Assembly: GCA_014879855.1 (NCBI GenBank)
Contig: JACSRH010000151.1
Span: 1-46,611 of the forward strand
Length of the DNA stretch: 46,611 nucleotides
Origin: Caldilineaceae bacterium
GTDB lineage: Bacteria > Chloroflexota > Anaerolineae > Caldilineales > Caldilineaceae
Direction of reading: 5' to 3'
A program made the translations under genes and the position numbers. Shown in pieces: positions 30,925 through 39,801 of this stretch. The notes beneath the pieces are model-generated. The model saw only the letters and a program-made list of their open reading frames with translations, was not told the origin of the DNA and searched no databases. Positions within the stretch are counted from its first letter, which is position 1. Each line of letters begins with the position of its first letter.

Positions 30925-30971
30925 AAATAATCCCTAAAATAGGCTCAAACCCTATGCGCAATCGTTTGTTC

Positions 30972-30980
30972 ATTTTATCA
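30972..30980 (-). promoter_or_regulatory. Extended -10 promoter candidate for tatD
   Basis: On the minus strand TGATAAAAT fits the extended -10 pattern (TGnTAAAAT) 48 bp before the GTG start. The -35 region (CTTTAA at 17-bp spacing) is poor. Confidence 0.4.
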
Positions 30981-31092
30981 CAGACGCTTCTCGCTTAAAG
31001 TAGGTCAGATTGCACAAACCCTCACCATGCATAGCGACGGCTATCAATCAGTATACCAGCTTTGCCGCAGCTCGCCGACTTTTTACCCTATT

Positions 31093-32523
31093 TCAGACCC
31101 CTGCCAGGGTGCGGCCATCGGCCAGAATGGCCGGCACCGCCTGTTGATCGGTTGTTTCGGTATAGACGCGCAACAGCGGTTCAGTGCCCGAAAAACGCAC
31201 AAGCAGCCAACCGCCGTCGTCCATCAAAAATTTATAACCGTCGGTCGTGACTAGATCCAGGACGCGGTGGCCGCCAAGCGTCAGGTTTGTAATATCGAGA
31301 TTGTCAAGACGCCGCCGGGCAGCCGCCTTCAACGCGTTGTCGGTCAGGCGCACGTCGATGCGGTCGTAGTAATGCGCGCCCACCTTGTCGAAGACCAGTT
31401 GCAGCAATTCGGTCGGCTGCTTGCCCGTCCGCACCATGAAGTCCAGCAGGTACAGATTGGACAAGATGCCGTCGCGCTCCGGCACATGGCCGCGGAACGC
31501 ATAGCCGCCGCTTTCCTCGCCGCCGATCATGGCGTCATGCTCGATCATGGCCGGGGCCACATATTTGAAGCCGACGCCCGTGTTGACGACCGGCACGTCG
31601 TAGAGCTGGCCCAGTTTATCAAGCATGGTGGTGGTGCTAAGGGTTTTGACAATGGCGCCGCGCACGCCGCGCACTTCGAGCAGGTAATAGGCCAGCATGG
31701 CGTAAACGCGCAACTGATCGACAAATTGGCCGTTCTCATCCCCAAAGCCGCAGCGATCAGCGTCGCCATCCAAAATGCAGACACAGTCCGCGCCTACTTG
31801 CCTGGCGACCGCCAGCCCCGCATCGACATTGGGCGGGATCGGCTCGGGCCGGTTCATCTCTGGGAAGAGCGGGTTGTGTTCGGCGTGGACTTCGATCACC
31901 TCGGTGCGCCCACCCGCCAGGATTTCACTGAGCCAGCCGGCGCCGTTGCCCCACATATTATCGACGACAATTTTAAGCCCCGCGGCCTTGATGGGCGCGA
32001 CGTCGATCAATTCAGCAAGATGCGCTAGATAGTCTGGCTTGGGGTCGAAATAGGCCACCTGGCCGGCTGCCAACGCCTCGGCCAAGGGCACGCGCTGGAT
32101 CGCAGCTTCATCGTCGGCCGCTGGAATGCGCGCTTCGATCTGTTGCAAACCAGCCGGGGCAATCGCACCGCCATTTTCGTCACGCACTTTGAAGCCACAA
32201 TCTTCGGGTGGATTGTGGCTGGCCGTGATATTGAGGGCAGCGATGGCTTGTTTTGCCTTGACGCTGTAGCTAATCACCGGCGTAGGGGTAGGGACGGGCG
32301 TCAGCAGCACCTGAAAGCCGTTGCCGGCCAGCACTTCACACGCGGCGGCCGCAAAGTGATTGGCGGAAAAGCGCCGATCATAGCCTACGATCACTGGCCC
32401 CTGTCGGCCCGTTGTTTTCAGATAGGCTGCAAAACCCTGCGTGGCGCGGCGCAGGTTGGTGTACGTGTAATCGTCGCCGATGCGGCCGCGCCATCCATCC
32501 GTGCCAAATTTGATGTCGCTCAC
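31093..32523 (-). CDS. Phosphoglucomutase/phosphomannomutase family enzyme
   Basis: Shifts phosphate between the 1 and 6 positions of hexoses through a phosphoserine. 476 residues: N-terminal KFGTDGWRG, active-site NITASHNPPEDCGFKV with Ser102, metal loop DGDADRCGFGD, sugar-selecting GGEESGGYAF, and phosphate-binding RFSGTEPLLRVYTE. The sugar loop GEESG is typical of glucose/mannose enzymes. GTG 32523 is chosen because AAAGGA lies 8 nt upstream; an ATG at 32541 in frame has no ribosome site. It probably feeds polysaccharide or nucleotide-sugar synthesis. It stands alone between tatD and an inositol-phosphatase-like gene. Confidence 0.93.
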   Translation of the reverse strand: MSDIKFGTDGWRGRIGDDYTYTNLRRATQGFAAYLKTTGRQGPVIVGYDRRFSANHFAAAACEVLAGNGFQVLLTPVPTPTPVISYSVKAKQAIAALNITASHNPPEDCGFKVRDENGGAIAPAGLQQIEARIPAADDEAAIQRVPLAEALAAGQVAYFDPKPDYLAHLAELIDVAPIKAAGLKIVVDNMWGNGAGWLSEILAGGRTEVIEVHAEHNPLFPEMNRPEPIPPNVDAGLAVARQVGADCVCILDGDADRCGFGDENGQFVDQLRVYAMLAYYLLEVRGVRGAIVKTLSTTTMLDKLGQLYDVPVVNTGVGFKYVAPAMIEHDAMIGGEESGGYAFRGHVPERDGILSNLYLLDFMVRTGKQPTELLQLVFDKVGAHYYDRIDVRLTDNALKAAARRRLDNLDITNLTLGGHRVLDLVTTDGYKFLMDDGGWLLVRFSGTEPLLRVYTETTDQQAVPAILADGRTLAGV

Positions 32524-32802
32524 TGTTTTATCCTTTCTCATCTATCATTTTCTGGCGGTTGTTTAGGGCGGGCTGTCTAGAGGATGATAGACGACAGTAT
32601 AGCAGCAGTCCAAAACGGGTAGCAATATGCCAGCGGGTGGCGTCGCTCATCCCAGCTTGCCGCGACGGCGCGGCGGTGCGGCGTTGAGCGGCGGCGCGGG
32701 CTGAAGCGGCGCGCGCCGCAGGGTCTGTGCGTCGGGCGTCATTTCGCCAATCCACGAGCAAACCGGATTCATTCAGCGAAAACGGCTGGCTGGATCATGG
32801 TT
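32524..32802. other. Intergenic region, GC-rich, no gene recognised
   Basis: Holds very GC-rich sequence (CGGCG and GCGCGC runs at 32655-32725) but no promoter, terminator or gene that I can support. A minus-strand frame at 32528-32761 has Arg/Ala-biased composition and no ribosome site. Confidence 0.5.
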
Positions 32803-33648
32803 TTACCCATAGACGTTAAGGCGCGTCTCGCTCAGCCCAGTGCGCGCCGTGCGCACGCCTTCGAGCAGCGCCGCGTGCAGGGCAGGGTCCCCGTTGCTGG
32901 CGATGATGTTGTTGTCGCGGATCGTCCATTCACGGCCCGCGTAAGTGGTCACCAGACCGCCCGCCTCGCGCACGAGCAGCGCGCCAGCTCCGATGTCCCA
33001 CGGATTAAGCCACGCCTCCCAGTAGCCATCCGCCGCGCCCATTGCCACGTGCGCCAGATCCAGCGCCGCCGACCCCAGATTGCGCACACACGCGGTGCGC
33101 GGCATAAAGTAGGCAAACTCGGCGCCGTTGTTGTCCTGGGACTCGGCGCGATGGTAGGGAAAACCGGTGATCAGCAGCGCCCTGCGCAGCGTGGACGTCG
33201 AGCTGGTGTGCAACGGCTGTTCGCGGCCTGACGCTGCGCGCACATAAGCGCCGCCGCCTGGCCGGGCATAATAGGTGCAGTCCAGCCCGATGTGATAGGT
33301 CACGGCAAGCAAGGTGGTCAAGCCTTCCTGCAACGCAATGTTGACGGAGCAATAGGCGACATTATGTGCAAAATTGGTCGTCCCGTCGATGGGATCGACC
33401 ACCCAGAAGTCATCCTGCGCCGGTGGTTGGTTGCTTTCCTCGCCCCATAACGCCACGCCCGGATAGAGCCGGTCAAGCGCCGCGCGGATAAAGTCTTCCG
33501 CGGCGACATCCGCGGCCGTGACCAGATCGATCTCACTGGATTTTTCGCGGATCGTCGCCTGTCCCGTCGCAACCATCCTGCGCGCCAGGTCGCCAGCGCC
33601 ACGCGCCACTGCAATGACTAGATCCACGTCTTTTTGTTCGATGCGCAT
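32803..33648 (-). CDS. Inositol monophosphatase-family enzyme
   Basis: Mg2+-dependent sugar/inositol phosphatase, about 281 residues. Motifs: LVTAADVAAE, WGEES (Glu70, Glu71), WVVDPIDGTTNFAHN with Asp85 and Asp88 binding the metal ions, and the C-terminal WLNPWDIGAGALLVREAGG. Family members act on inositol phosphate, histidinol phosphate, fructose bisphosphate or PAP, and the sequence does not decide. Start: ATG 33648 is favoured over the TTG one codon earlier; AAAGAAAG upstream is a weak ribosome site. It points away from the MBL-fold gene, with a 179-bp shared gap. Confidence 0.9.
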   Translation of the reverse strand: MRIEQKDVDLVIAVARGAGDLARRMVATGQATIREKSSEIDLVTAADVAAEDFIRAALDRLYPGVALWGEESNQPPAQDDFWVVDPIDGTTNFAHNVAYCSVNIALQEGLTTLLAVTYHIGLDCTYYARPGGGAYVRAASGREQPLHTSSTSTLRRALLITGFPYHRAESQDNNGAEFAYFMPRTACVRNLGSAALDLAHVAMGAADGYWEAWLNPWDIGAGALLVREAGGLVTTYAGREWTIRDNNIIASNGDPALHAALLEGVRTARTGLSETRLNVYG

Positions 33649-33749
33649 CAAGCATTCTTTCTTTCTCTGTCCAGAAGAGCAGGGGATGTGCGCTCCTGGC
33701 TGTCACAATTTTTAGTTGATCCATTGGCATGATACCACCGTTGAGTGGT

Positions 33750-33778
33750 TTGGTAGGAAGACAGAACTGCGGTATATT
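33750..33778 (+). promoter_or_regulatory. Promoter candidate for the MBL-fold gene
   Basis: TTGGTA (33750-33755), 17-bp spacer, TATATT (33773-33778). The -10 matches five of six consensus bases. About 50 bp before the start codon. Confidence 0.55.
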
Positions 33779-33827
33779 GGAACGAAACAAATGTTCCGAT
33801 CACCTGAGCATCAGGAGTGCAATTACA

Positions 33828-34484
33828 ATGGATATTACTTGGTACGGCCTTTCCTGTTTTCGCATTCGTGAAGGCGGGGTGACCGTTGTCTGCGACCCTT
33901 ATGACAGGTCGATTGGCCCATCGCTTGCCAAAGTGCGCGCCGACATCGTCACCAGCAGCCATGATCGAGCTGGCCATAACGCGGTGGAGCGCGTCGTCGG
34001 TGAGCCGAAGGTGCTGACCGGACCAGGCGAATACGAAGTCAAGAATGTCTTTATCACCGGGCTGACGACCTATCACCGGCGCAGCGACGGTCAGCCTGCC
34101 GAGCGCAACACCGCCTTCTTCTTTGAGTTTGGCGACCTGACCATTGGGCATATGGGCGATATTGGTGAAGTGCCAGCGCAATCTGAAATCGAAGAACTCA
34201 ACATCGGCGAGGTCGATGTCTTGATGGTGCCAGTCGGCGGCGGCGCCACCCTTGACCCGGCGCGTGCGGTGGAATTAGTGGGCATGCTGGAGCCGCGCAT
34301 TGTCATTCCCATGCACTATCGGCATGACGGGCTGGCCGATGACCTGGTCGCACAGTTGGAGAGCGTGGAGAAATTTCTCAAAGAGTTTGGCGCCACGGCG
34401 ATTGAACCGGTGGAAACGCTGAAGATTTCCAAGAGTTCACTGCCCGAAGAAACACAAATTCTGCTGCTGAACCCAACATTCTGA
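33828..34484 (+). CDS. MBL-fold protein with altered metal motif
   Basis: 218 residues of the metallo-beta-lactamase fold, related to UlaG/UPF0173-type hydrolases: ITWYGLSCFRIREGGVTVVCDP at the start, the IGHMGDIGEVP segment (metal Asp) and VIPMHYRHDG near the end. The normal HxHxDH site reads HDRAGH at 45-50, so the second His is Arg47 and the Asp is Gly49; one or both metals may be missing. It may be a weak enzyme, a binding protein, or use another ligand set. Start ATG 33828 has AGGAG 10 nt upstream. It is a single-gene unit with its own promoter and a strong terminator. Confidence 0.82.
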   Translation: MDITWYGLSCFRIREGGVTVVCDPYDRSIGPSLAKVRADIVTSSHDRAGHNAVERVVGEPKVLTGPGEYEVKNVFITGLTTYHRRSDGQPAERNTAFFFEFGDLTIGHMGDIGEVPAQSEIEELNIGEVDVLMVPVGGGATLDPARAVELVGMLEPRIVIPMHYRHDGLADDLVAQLESVEKFLKEFGATAIEPVETLKISKSSLPEETQILLLNPTF

Positions 34485-34493
34485 AAAATCTGA

Positions 34494-34537
34494 AAAATAA
34501 AAGAGGCGGGATGACATCATCCCGCCTCTTTTATTTT
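34494..34537. terminator. Bidirectional Rho-independent terminator
   Basis: A 21-bp perfect inverted repeat (AAAATAAAAGAGGCGGGATGA and its complement) with a 2-nt loop, followed by a U-rich run on the plus strand and an equivalent one on the minus strand. It lies between the stop codons of the converging MBL-fold and transglutaminase genes and even covers the latter's stop at 34531. Confidence 0.95.
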
Positions 34538-36972
34538 TTCTCCGGCTCCTCCACGAGCGCATGTGGATCGACGGGTTTTCGCCGCAGACGCTGCCGCCAC
34601 GTGCGCCGCCAGGCTTTCCAGAAAACTGTTTCAAGCTGCCGCCATGTTTGCCAGAGCGCTGGCTCGCTTGTCTGATCTTGCAATTCGATCACAGGCTCGG
34701 CCCCGCTGAAACGGTAGCGAACGTAGGAATCCGTGACCTCACGCACATACGGCTCGGCCTCGGGCAGCACGCCACTGAGTGCGCGAGCATGTTCGTAAGG
34801 CGTGTGGCTGGTGCGTAGCGGCAAGCCGAGGCGCTGCGACCAGCGCTCCAACCGCTCGTAAACCTGGAGCGGCAACTCGGTGGTAAAGAGCGTCGGCCCG
34901 CTGTTGCGCACGCGCCAGATGAGCAGCGCACCGATCGGCGCCACGATCAACAGCGCCAGCAGCACCAGCCACCAGGACATGACAGGCGCGCCCGCGTTTT
35001 CCTGCGCATCCAGCAATTCCTCGCCAGTAAACTGAGGAGGCAGCTCCTCGGGGCCGCTCTGCGGCGTCGGCGCGGCCCCGGCATCTCCGGCTGCGGGCGT
35101 GGGTTCGGGCTGCTGGCTGTTTGCCGTCAATTCCGTGGGATCTTCGCCAGGCGGCCGTTCCAATGGGCTTTCGCCTGCGGTCGGCTCAAACTCGACCCAG
35201 CCATATTCCGGGAAGAAGACTTCGACCCAAGTATGCGCGTCTCGTTCGGTGACGAAATAGGCGCCGCTCTCCTCGTCAAACATCCCCTCGGCATAGCCGC
35301 TGGCCGTGCGCGCGGGGATGCCGGCCACGCGCAGCATCATCGCCATCGCGGTAGCATAGTAGTCGCAATAGCCTTCTCTGATATCAAACAGGAAATACTC
35401 GAGCGGATCGCGCCCCGCGGGCGGTGCAGAGATCGCATCGTTGTACGGGATCGAGCGAAGGTAGGCTTCGATGGCTTTCGCCTTGTCATAGGGCGTGGCG
35501 ATGCCGGCGGTCAACTGTCGGGAAAGTTCGGCGACGCTCTCGGGAAAACCTTCGGGAATCTGCACAAAACGGTCAAGGATTTCGGGCGGATACTCCTGGC
35601 TGGCGTTCTGCAGATCGCGCACTGTGGCGTCTGTGGCCGCGCTCATCAGAACGTAGCGGTCGCCGTTGAACAATTCGCGATTGGTGCGAATCATCGTGAA
35701 CTCGACCGGCGACGTTTCCGCGGGCGCGCCGGCAGCCGGGATCGCGGTGGCCCCGGCCTGGGGGCGCACTTGCGCGTCGATCTGCACTGTGGATTGCGCT
35801 ACATCGGGCATGCCAAATAGCAGCGTGCCCACGGGCGCCAGCACGGTGATGGTCTGGCTGACCGCGGTGCGCGCGCGCCAGCTTGCGATCGGTGCGATCT
35901 GACCGGGGTCGTAACGCTGCATCTCGTCGGCTGTATTGAGCCAATTTCCTTCGGCGTAGGTGTCAAACACCACGGCGCGCCAGTAGCGCGCGCGCGCGGA
36001 TTCTGCTTGAAAAACAGGCGAGTCATTGACGTTGCGTTCTCCGCCCAGCGTCAAGGAATTGCCAAACGAAGCGGCGACTTCCGCAGGCTGGCGGTTAAGC
36101 CCCTGATAAAGCCGCTGCACATTTTCGGCAGTTGACTCCCAGGTCGTGTTGATCGGCGTCAGCAAGGCGCGCATTTGTGGATTGCGTCCCAAACCGGGCA
36201 TTACCCAGGCGACCAGCACCAGCAACGCCGCAAACAGGATGCCGTTGCGCAAGAAATCCCAGACAATGTCGGGCTGAAAATAGATGCGTTGCTCGCGCCA
36301 ACGCAGTTGCTGTTCGGACAAATTGGTGCGCACGAGCAGCACCAGCGCCACCAGCACAAATGTCACCAAAAAGCCCAGCGTTGAATTCGGGGCGTAGTAG
36401 GTGTTGATCAACAGCACCACACCCGCGGGCGCCACCGCGCGCCAGGTGTATCCATAGCGAAAGATCGACCAGACGCCCAGGTAAGTCAGCCACCACACCA
36501 GAAAACAGATTTCAAAGACGAAGACATAATTGTCGGCGCTGGCCGAACGGCTGATAGCCGCATCCACCCAATCGAGCAGGCGCAGCAACACAAAATAGAC
36601 GCGCGCCTGCAAGTCGCTAACCTGGGCGCTGTCCAGAAAGGGCGCGATCTGAGCCGTAGGCACAGTACGCGCCATCGAATAGAGAATCCAGGCCAAGCCG
36701 ACAAACATACTGTGCGACAGGGCAAAAAAGCCATCGAAGCGGCTGAACGACATCAACAAGCCGAGTAAATAGGCGCCGGCTGTGACCGGGATGACGACGG
36801 CCAGATTGCTGACATGTCCAGCCGCATCGAGCGCCGCGGCCAGGATCAGATAAAGCAGGCCGGTAAGTATTGCCGCCAGCCAGTGGCCATCCTGAAAATA
36901 GACGCTTTCGCGATAGTGAAAGCGTCGTCTTGCAGGAGACGGTGGAGCGATCGTTTGCGTTGTCTGTGTCAT
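34531..36972 (-). CDS. TgpA-like membrane transglutaminase-fold protein
   Basis: About 813 residues. Six or more membrane segments fill residues about 30-270, followed by a large outside domain with the transglutaminase core: DIREGYCDYYATAM (Cys536), TERDAHTWVEVFF (His580) and GWVEFEPTAGE, where the usual third residue Asp is Glu596, a change common in related bacterial proteins. A last membrane helix (SWWLVLLALLIVAPIGALLIW) leads to an Arg-rich inside tail. Such TgpA proteins are linked to cell-surface protein or polymer processing. ATG 36972 is preferred over a GTG at 37002 that overlaps the upstream gene. It follows the 701-residue membrane-anchored gene by 14 bp, so the two are likely co-expressed. 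Confidence 0.88.
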   Translation of the reverse strand: MTQTTQTIAPPSPARRRFHYRESVYFQDGHWLAAILTGLLYLILAAALDAAGHVSNLAVVIPVTAGAYLLGLLMSFSRFDGFFALSHSMFVGLAWILYSMARTVPTAQIAPFLDSAQVSDLQARVYFVLLRLLDWVDAAISRSASADNYVFVFEICFLVWWLTYLGVWSIFRYGYTWRAVAPAGVVLLINTYYAPNSTLGFLVTFVLVALVLLVRTNLSEQQLRWREQRIYFQPDIVWDFLRNGILFAALLVLVAWVMPGLGRNPQMRALLTPINTTWESTAENVQRLYQGLNRQPAEVAASFGNSLTLGGERNVNDSPVFQAESARARYWRAVVFDTYAEGNWLNTADEMQRYDPGQIAPIASWRARTAVSQTITVLAPVGTLLFGMPDVAQSTVQIDAQVRPQAGATAIPAAGAPAETSPVEFTMIRTNRELFNGDRYVLMSAATDATVRDLQNASQEYPPEILDRFVQIPEGFPESVAELSRQLTAGIATPYDKAKAIEAYLRSIPYNDAISAPPAGRDPLEYFLFDIREGYCDYYATAMAMMLRVAGIPARTASGYAEGMFDEESGAYFVTERDAHTWVEVFFPEYGWVEFEPTAGESPLERPPGEDPTELTANSQQPEPTPAAGDAGAAPTPQSGPEELPPQFTGEELLDAQENAGAPVMSWWLVLLALLIVAPIGALLIWRVRNSGPTLFTTELPLQVYERLERWSQRLGLPLRTSHTPYEHARALSGVLPEAEPYVREVTDSYVRYRFSGAEPVIELQDQTSEPALWQTWRQLETVFWKAWRRTWRQRLRRKPVDPHALVEEPEKK

Positions 36973-36986
36973 GAATGCAATTGCTT

Positions 36987-39092
36987 TTACAATAATCGCC
37001 ACAACAGGGCTGTCAATCCAAAAATTGCCGCCAGTGCAGCAAGCCCCGCTAACAAAACGCGTCCAGTGCTGAGCGCGCCTACCTGGACATTCAACATTTG
37101 CGGCGGGCTGGAGACAGTCACCAGCCAGGCGCGCGCCGCCTCATTGGTCGTGCCTGGCGTCGAAAGTGAGATGACCACCTGGCTGTCCTGCGCCAACGTG
37201 CGCCATGCGTGTGCGGTCGCACGATAATTGGCGGCGCGCAGCCGCTCCTCCTGGGACGCCTGCAAGGTCGCTGCGCCGGCGGCTCCAGTCGCATTGGCTT
37301 CAAATTCCGCGGCCTGACGGTCAAGTTGCGCGGCGATCCGTTGCCATTGTTCGCCAACTGTGCGCAGATCGATAGGCTGCGTCACCCGCACCTGCTGCCA
37401 TACGCCATTGGTCTGCGTCTGAATCTGTGGCCCCAACTGGCCCAGCAGCACACGCAACAGCGCCCAATCTACGTCAGTGGGCAGGACGCGTGCAAGCTCC
37501 ACGCCGTTCGACCCCGCCGGCAGATGCAGCGTCAGCTCGAATTGTGCCAGGCTCGCGCCGGCTGCAGAAACGCGGCGCACCTCCGGTTCCATCGCCCGCA
37601 GCGCAGGTGTGGTGCGCCAGTTCTGTACAACTGCCTCAAGCGCCGCTTGTGCATCTTCATTGCGCTCTTCGTTGGCGTCGACATTGACCTGCACCTCCAC
37701 CCCGCGTGCAGACATCGTTGTAGAAACGCTCCAGCGCGCAAAGAGGTTTCGATACTGGGTAGGCGGCTGCAGCGCCGGGGATTGGATCAACTCGCCGGCG
37801 AGCGCCAGCGCGGTGGCGCGGTCGCCCTGTTCGATCAACTGTACAGCCTGCTGCACAACCAACGCCTGGCGCTCCTGTTCGAGGAAGTCGGCGCCACTGC
37901 CGCCGGCTGGCAGATCCTGAAGGCGCTCGATCAGCGCCAGCGCACCGGGGATGTCCCCGCTCCGGCGTAGATCGGCCAGCATGAGGCGCAGTCCGTCCAC
38001 CTGCCACTGTTCCAACTCGCCGCGTCGTGCGTCATCGATCATCATGCCTTGCAATGCCAGCCCAGCCTCGACCATCATCGCCTGTGCGTCATCGGCGTGG
38101 TCGGTGGCGGCCACGCGTGCGCGATACAACGCGGCCAGACCGGCGTGCAGATCCACCAGATCGAGCGCAGCAGCGCCGGCAGCCTCAGCTTGACGGATGC
38201 CTTCTGTGTACGCGGCCGCGGCCTGCGCCAGGAAACGAGCCTGCGCGGCGGCGTCGCCAAGCTCGGCGGCAGCACTTGCCAACTGGCGGTAGCGCAGCCC
38301 CAGCGCCGCGTAGCTGTCCGGGGCATTGCCGGTGGCGGCGGCGGTCAATTGCTGCAATTCCTGCCAGAAGGCAGGGGCAATGGCCTGAAACATGATGCGC
38401 ACCGGCAAGTCGCTCTCAAAGAGCCATTCCAGTTGAATATCGTCGGTGGCAGCATAACGCCACGAATCTGGTGCGACATGCAGCCAGCTAGCGATGCTCG
38501 CTTGAAGGCCAGGCGCCAAATTAACGCGCACGCTGCGTTGGCCGCGCCACTGGCGCAGCAATTCAGTTGGATAGGCGATGCTGGTCAGCGCGCCAACACC
38601 CAATCCCCGACTGCCTGTCAGCACGATGTCGGTGCGTGCATTCGCAGGGATGGCAACCTGCACCGTAGTGCTGCCATCCTCGGCAACCGCGGGCGTCAAC
38701 AGAACGCCGTCTTGCATCAGGGTCAGAGCGAAGGGTGTGGCTCCGTCGATGATAAGCGGCGCCAAAATGTCCTCTTTGCTCTCATTGCGAATGTCGAAGG
38801 TGGCGTCGATGCGTAGCAGTGGGGCGCCCTGGTCATCGACATCCAGTGTAATCGTAGCCACGTGTGTGTGCAGGGTGGCAACTGTCGCCGCAGCAGGGCG
38901 AATGAGTGGGAGCGTGATCTCGCCGTTATTTGTTTCGGATTGAAACCGAGGGGCGGAAAACAAATGGCGCGGCAGAAAAAGTGTTCCAGCAATAACAAGC
39001 CAGACTAACATTCGAGGAAATACCCGCAATTGGCGACGAAGTTGCGTTTCCTTTCTGGTTCTGGTATCGTGCACGTTATTAGTTACACTCAT
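36987..39092 (-). CDS. Membrane-anchored protein of unknown function
   Basis: About 701 residues I do not recognise. An N-terminal hydrophobic segment (VWLVIAGTLFLP) may be a signal anchor; the C-terminus ends in a membrane helix (VLLAGLAALAAIFGLTALLWRLL) with almost nothing after it. Between them are a beta-rich stretch of about 180 residues (repeated Val/Thr/Asp strands resembling an Ig-like or immunoglobulin-fold extracellular region), then Ala/Glu/Leu-rich helices with AAAYTEGIRQAE-like units suggesting TPR repeats, then another beta-rich part. Probably a surface or periplasm-facing scaffold for the transglutaminase encoded 14 bp downstream. ATG 39092 is one of several possible starts, none with a ribosome site; GTG 39113 and ATG 39101 remain possible. 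Confidence 0.7.
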   Translation of the reverse strand: MSVTNNVHDTRTRKETQLRRQLRVFPRMLVWLVIAGTLFLPRHLFSAPRFQSETNNGEITLPLIRPAAATVATLHTHVATITLDVDDQGAPLLRIDATFDIRNESKEDILAPLIIDGATPFALTLMQDGVLLTPAVAEDGSTTVQVAIPANARTDIVLTGSRGLGVGALTSIAYPTELLRQWRGQRSVRVNLAPGLQASIASWLHVAPDSWRYAATDDIQLEWLFESDLPVRIMFQAIAPAFWQELQQLTAAATGNAPDSYAALGLRYRQLASAAAELGDAAAQARFLAQAAAAYTEGIRQAEAAGAAALDLVDLHAGLAALYRARVAATDHADDAQAMMVEAGLALQGMMIDDARRGELEQWQVDGLRLMLADLRRSGDIPGALALIERLQDLPAGGSGADFLEQERQALVVQQAVQLIEQGDRATALALAGELIQSPALQPPTQYRNLFARWSVSTTMSARGVEVQVNVDANEERNEDAQAALEAVVQNWRTTPALRAMEPEVRRVSAAGASLAQFELTLHLPAGSNGVELARVLPTDVDWALLRVLLGQLGPQIQTQTNGVWQQVRVTQPIDLRTVGEQWQRIAAQLDRQAAEFEANATGAAGAATLQASQEERLRAANYRATAHAWRTLAQDSQVVISLSTPGTTNEAARAWLVTVSSPPQMLNVQVGALSTGRVLLAGLAALAAIFGLTALLWRLL

Positions 39093-39121
39093 TCTGCGCA
39101 TGGAATCGGGCACAAATAAAT

Positions 39122-39424
39122 ATGGTCCGCCTATTGATGCAATGGGATATCAAAATGGGCCGCGAACAGGATTTCTCCGAGTTCGTCGTGCGTGAATTTG
39201 CCCCACGCCTCATGCAACTTGGCATTGAGCCAAGCGAGGTTCTGTATACCATGTACGGAGAAGGCCCGCAAATGCTGACGTTGGGTGCGGTCGAGAGCAA
39301 GGAGAAACTCCAGGAAATTCTGCAAAGCGTCGGCTGGAAAAAACTCCACGAAAAGCTATTGACCTACGTCACAAATTACAGCCAGAAGGCTGTATCAGAC
39401 AATGGACGCAACTTTCAGCTTTGA
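39122..39424 (+). CDS. Small conserved-looking protein, unknown function
   Basis: 100 residues, MVRLLMQWDIKMGREQDFSEF at the start, then FVVREFAPRLMQLGIEP, VLYTMYGEGPQ, TLGAVESKEKLQEIL and KLHEKLLTYVTNY. The alternating strands and helices resemble a ferredoxin-like dimeric alpha/beta barrel (ABM/EthD type), inferred only from pattern. No ribosome binding site precedes the ATG, and only 29 bp separate it from the start of the divergent 701-residue gene, so it may be translated from a leaderless or very short-leader mRNA. No function can be given. Confidence 0.7.
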   Translation: MVRLLMQWDIKMGREQDFSEFVVREFAPRLMQLGIEPSEVLYTMYGEGPQMLTLGAVESKEKLQEILQSVGWKKLHEKLLTYVTNYSQKAVSDNGRNFQL

Positions 39425-39591
39425 GCGCACCTTTGCGTGACACTCGCCCGATCTGTCGCTTTGGCTTCTATTGTGCGCCGCGATTGCGCGCCGCCTTCAT
39501 CCTACCTTTCCCCCCGCTTCCCGTGCTATCCACGTTGCTGGCGCAGCACCTACCCCGAGAGCCTTTGTCAGCAAAGTGTAAGTGAAAGCCG

Positions 39592-39620
39592 TTGATTCTG
39601 GATAGCTCGTCCCCTATAAT
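39592..39620 (+). promoter_or_regulatory. Strong promoter upstream of the pseudo-receiver gene
   Basis: TTGATT (39592-39597), exact 17-bp spacer, consensus TATAAT (39615-39620), the best sigma-70 match seen in the window. Transcripts would carry a leader of over 110 nt that includes the tandem repeats. Confidence 0.7.
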
Positions 39621-39668
39621 CGCTTGTGACTAAGCGTACAGGGTTAGCTTCGTCATTACCAGTAATCG

Positions 39669-39724
39669 ATTCAACAGTTAGTCAATTCAACAGTTAGTCA
39701 ATTCAACAGTTAGTCAATTCAACA
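39669..39724 (+). repeat. 16-bp tandem repeats in the leader
   Basis: Three exact copies of ATTCAACAGTTAGTCA (39669-39684, 39685-39700, 39701-39716) plus a half copy ATTCAACA. They lie between the promoter at 39592 and the protein start, so they are transcribed but outside the coding region. Repeat length and exactness suggest recent expansion, or a multi-site binding element. Confidence 0.85.
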
Positions 39725-39801
39725 TTGGAATCCGCTGGTTCAGAATGTTCAGAACAGACGCATACTTTCATGTGCCCGAAACCCGGTCAGGATATTTCCA
39801 G

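Noticed and set aside
32528..32761. Minus-strand ORF between two sugar-phosphate genes
   Set aside because: Arg/Ala-biased, no start signals, in a GC-rich gap.
39669..39724. Possible CRISPR array
   Set aside because: Repeats are contiguous without spacers and no cas genes are near.
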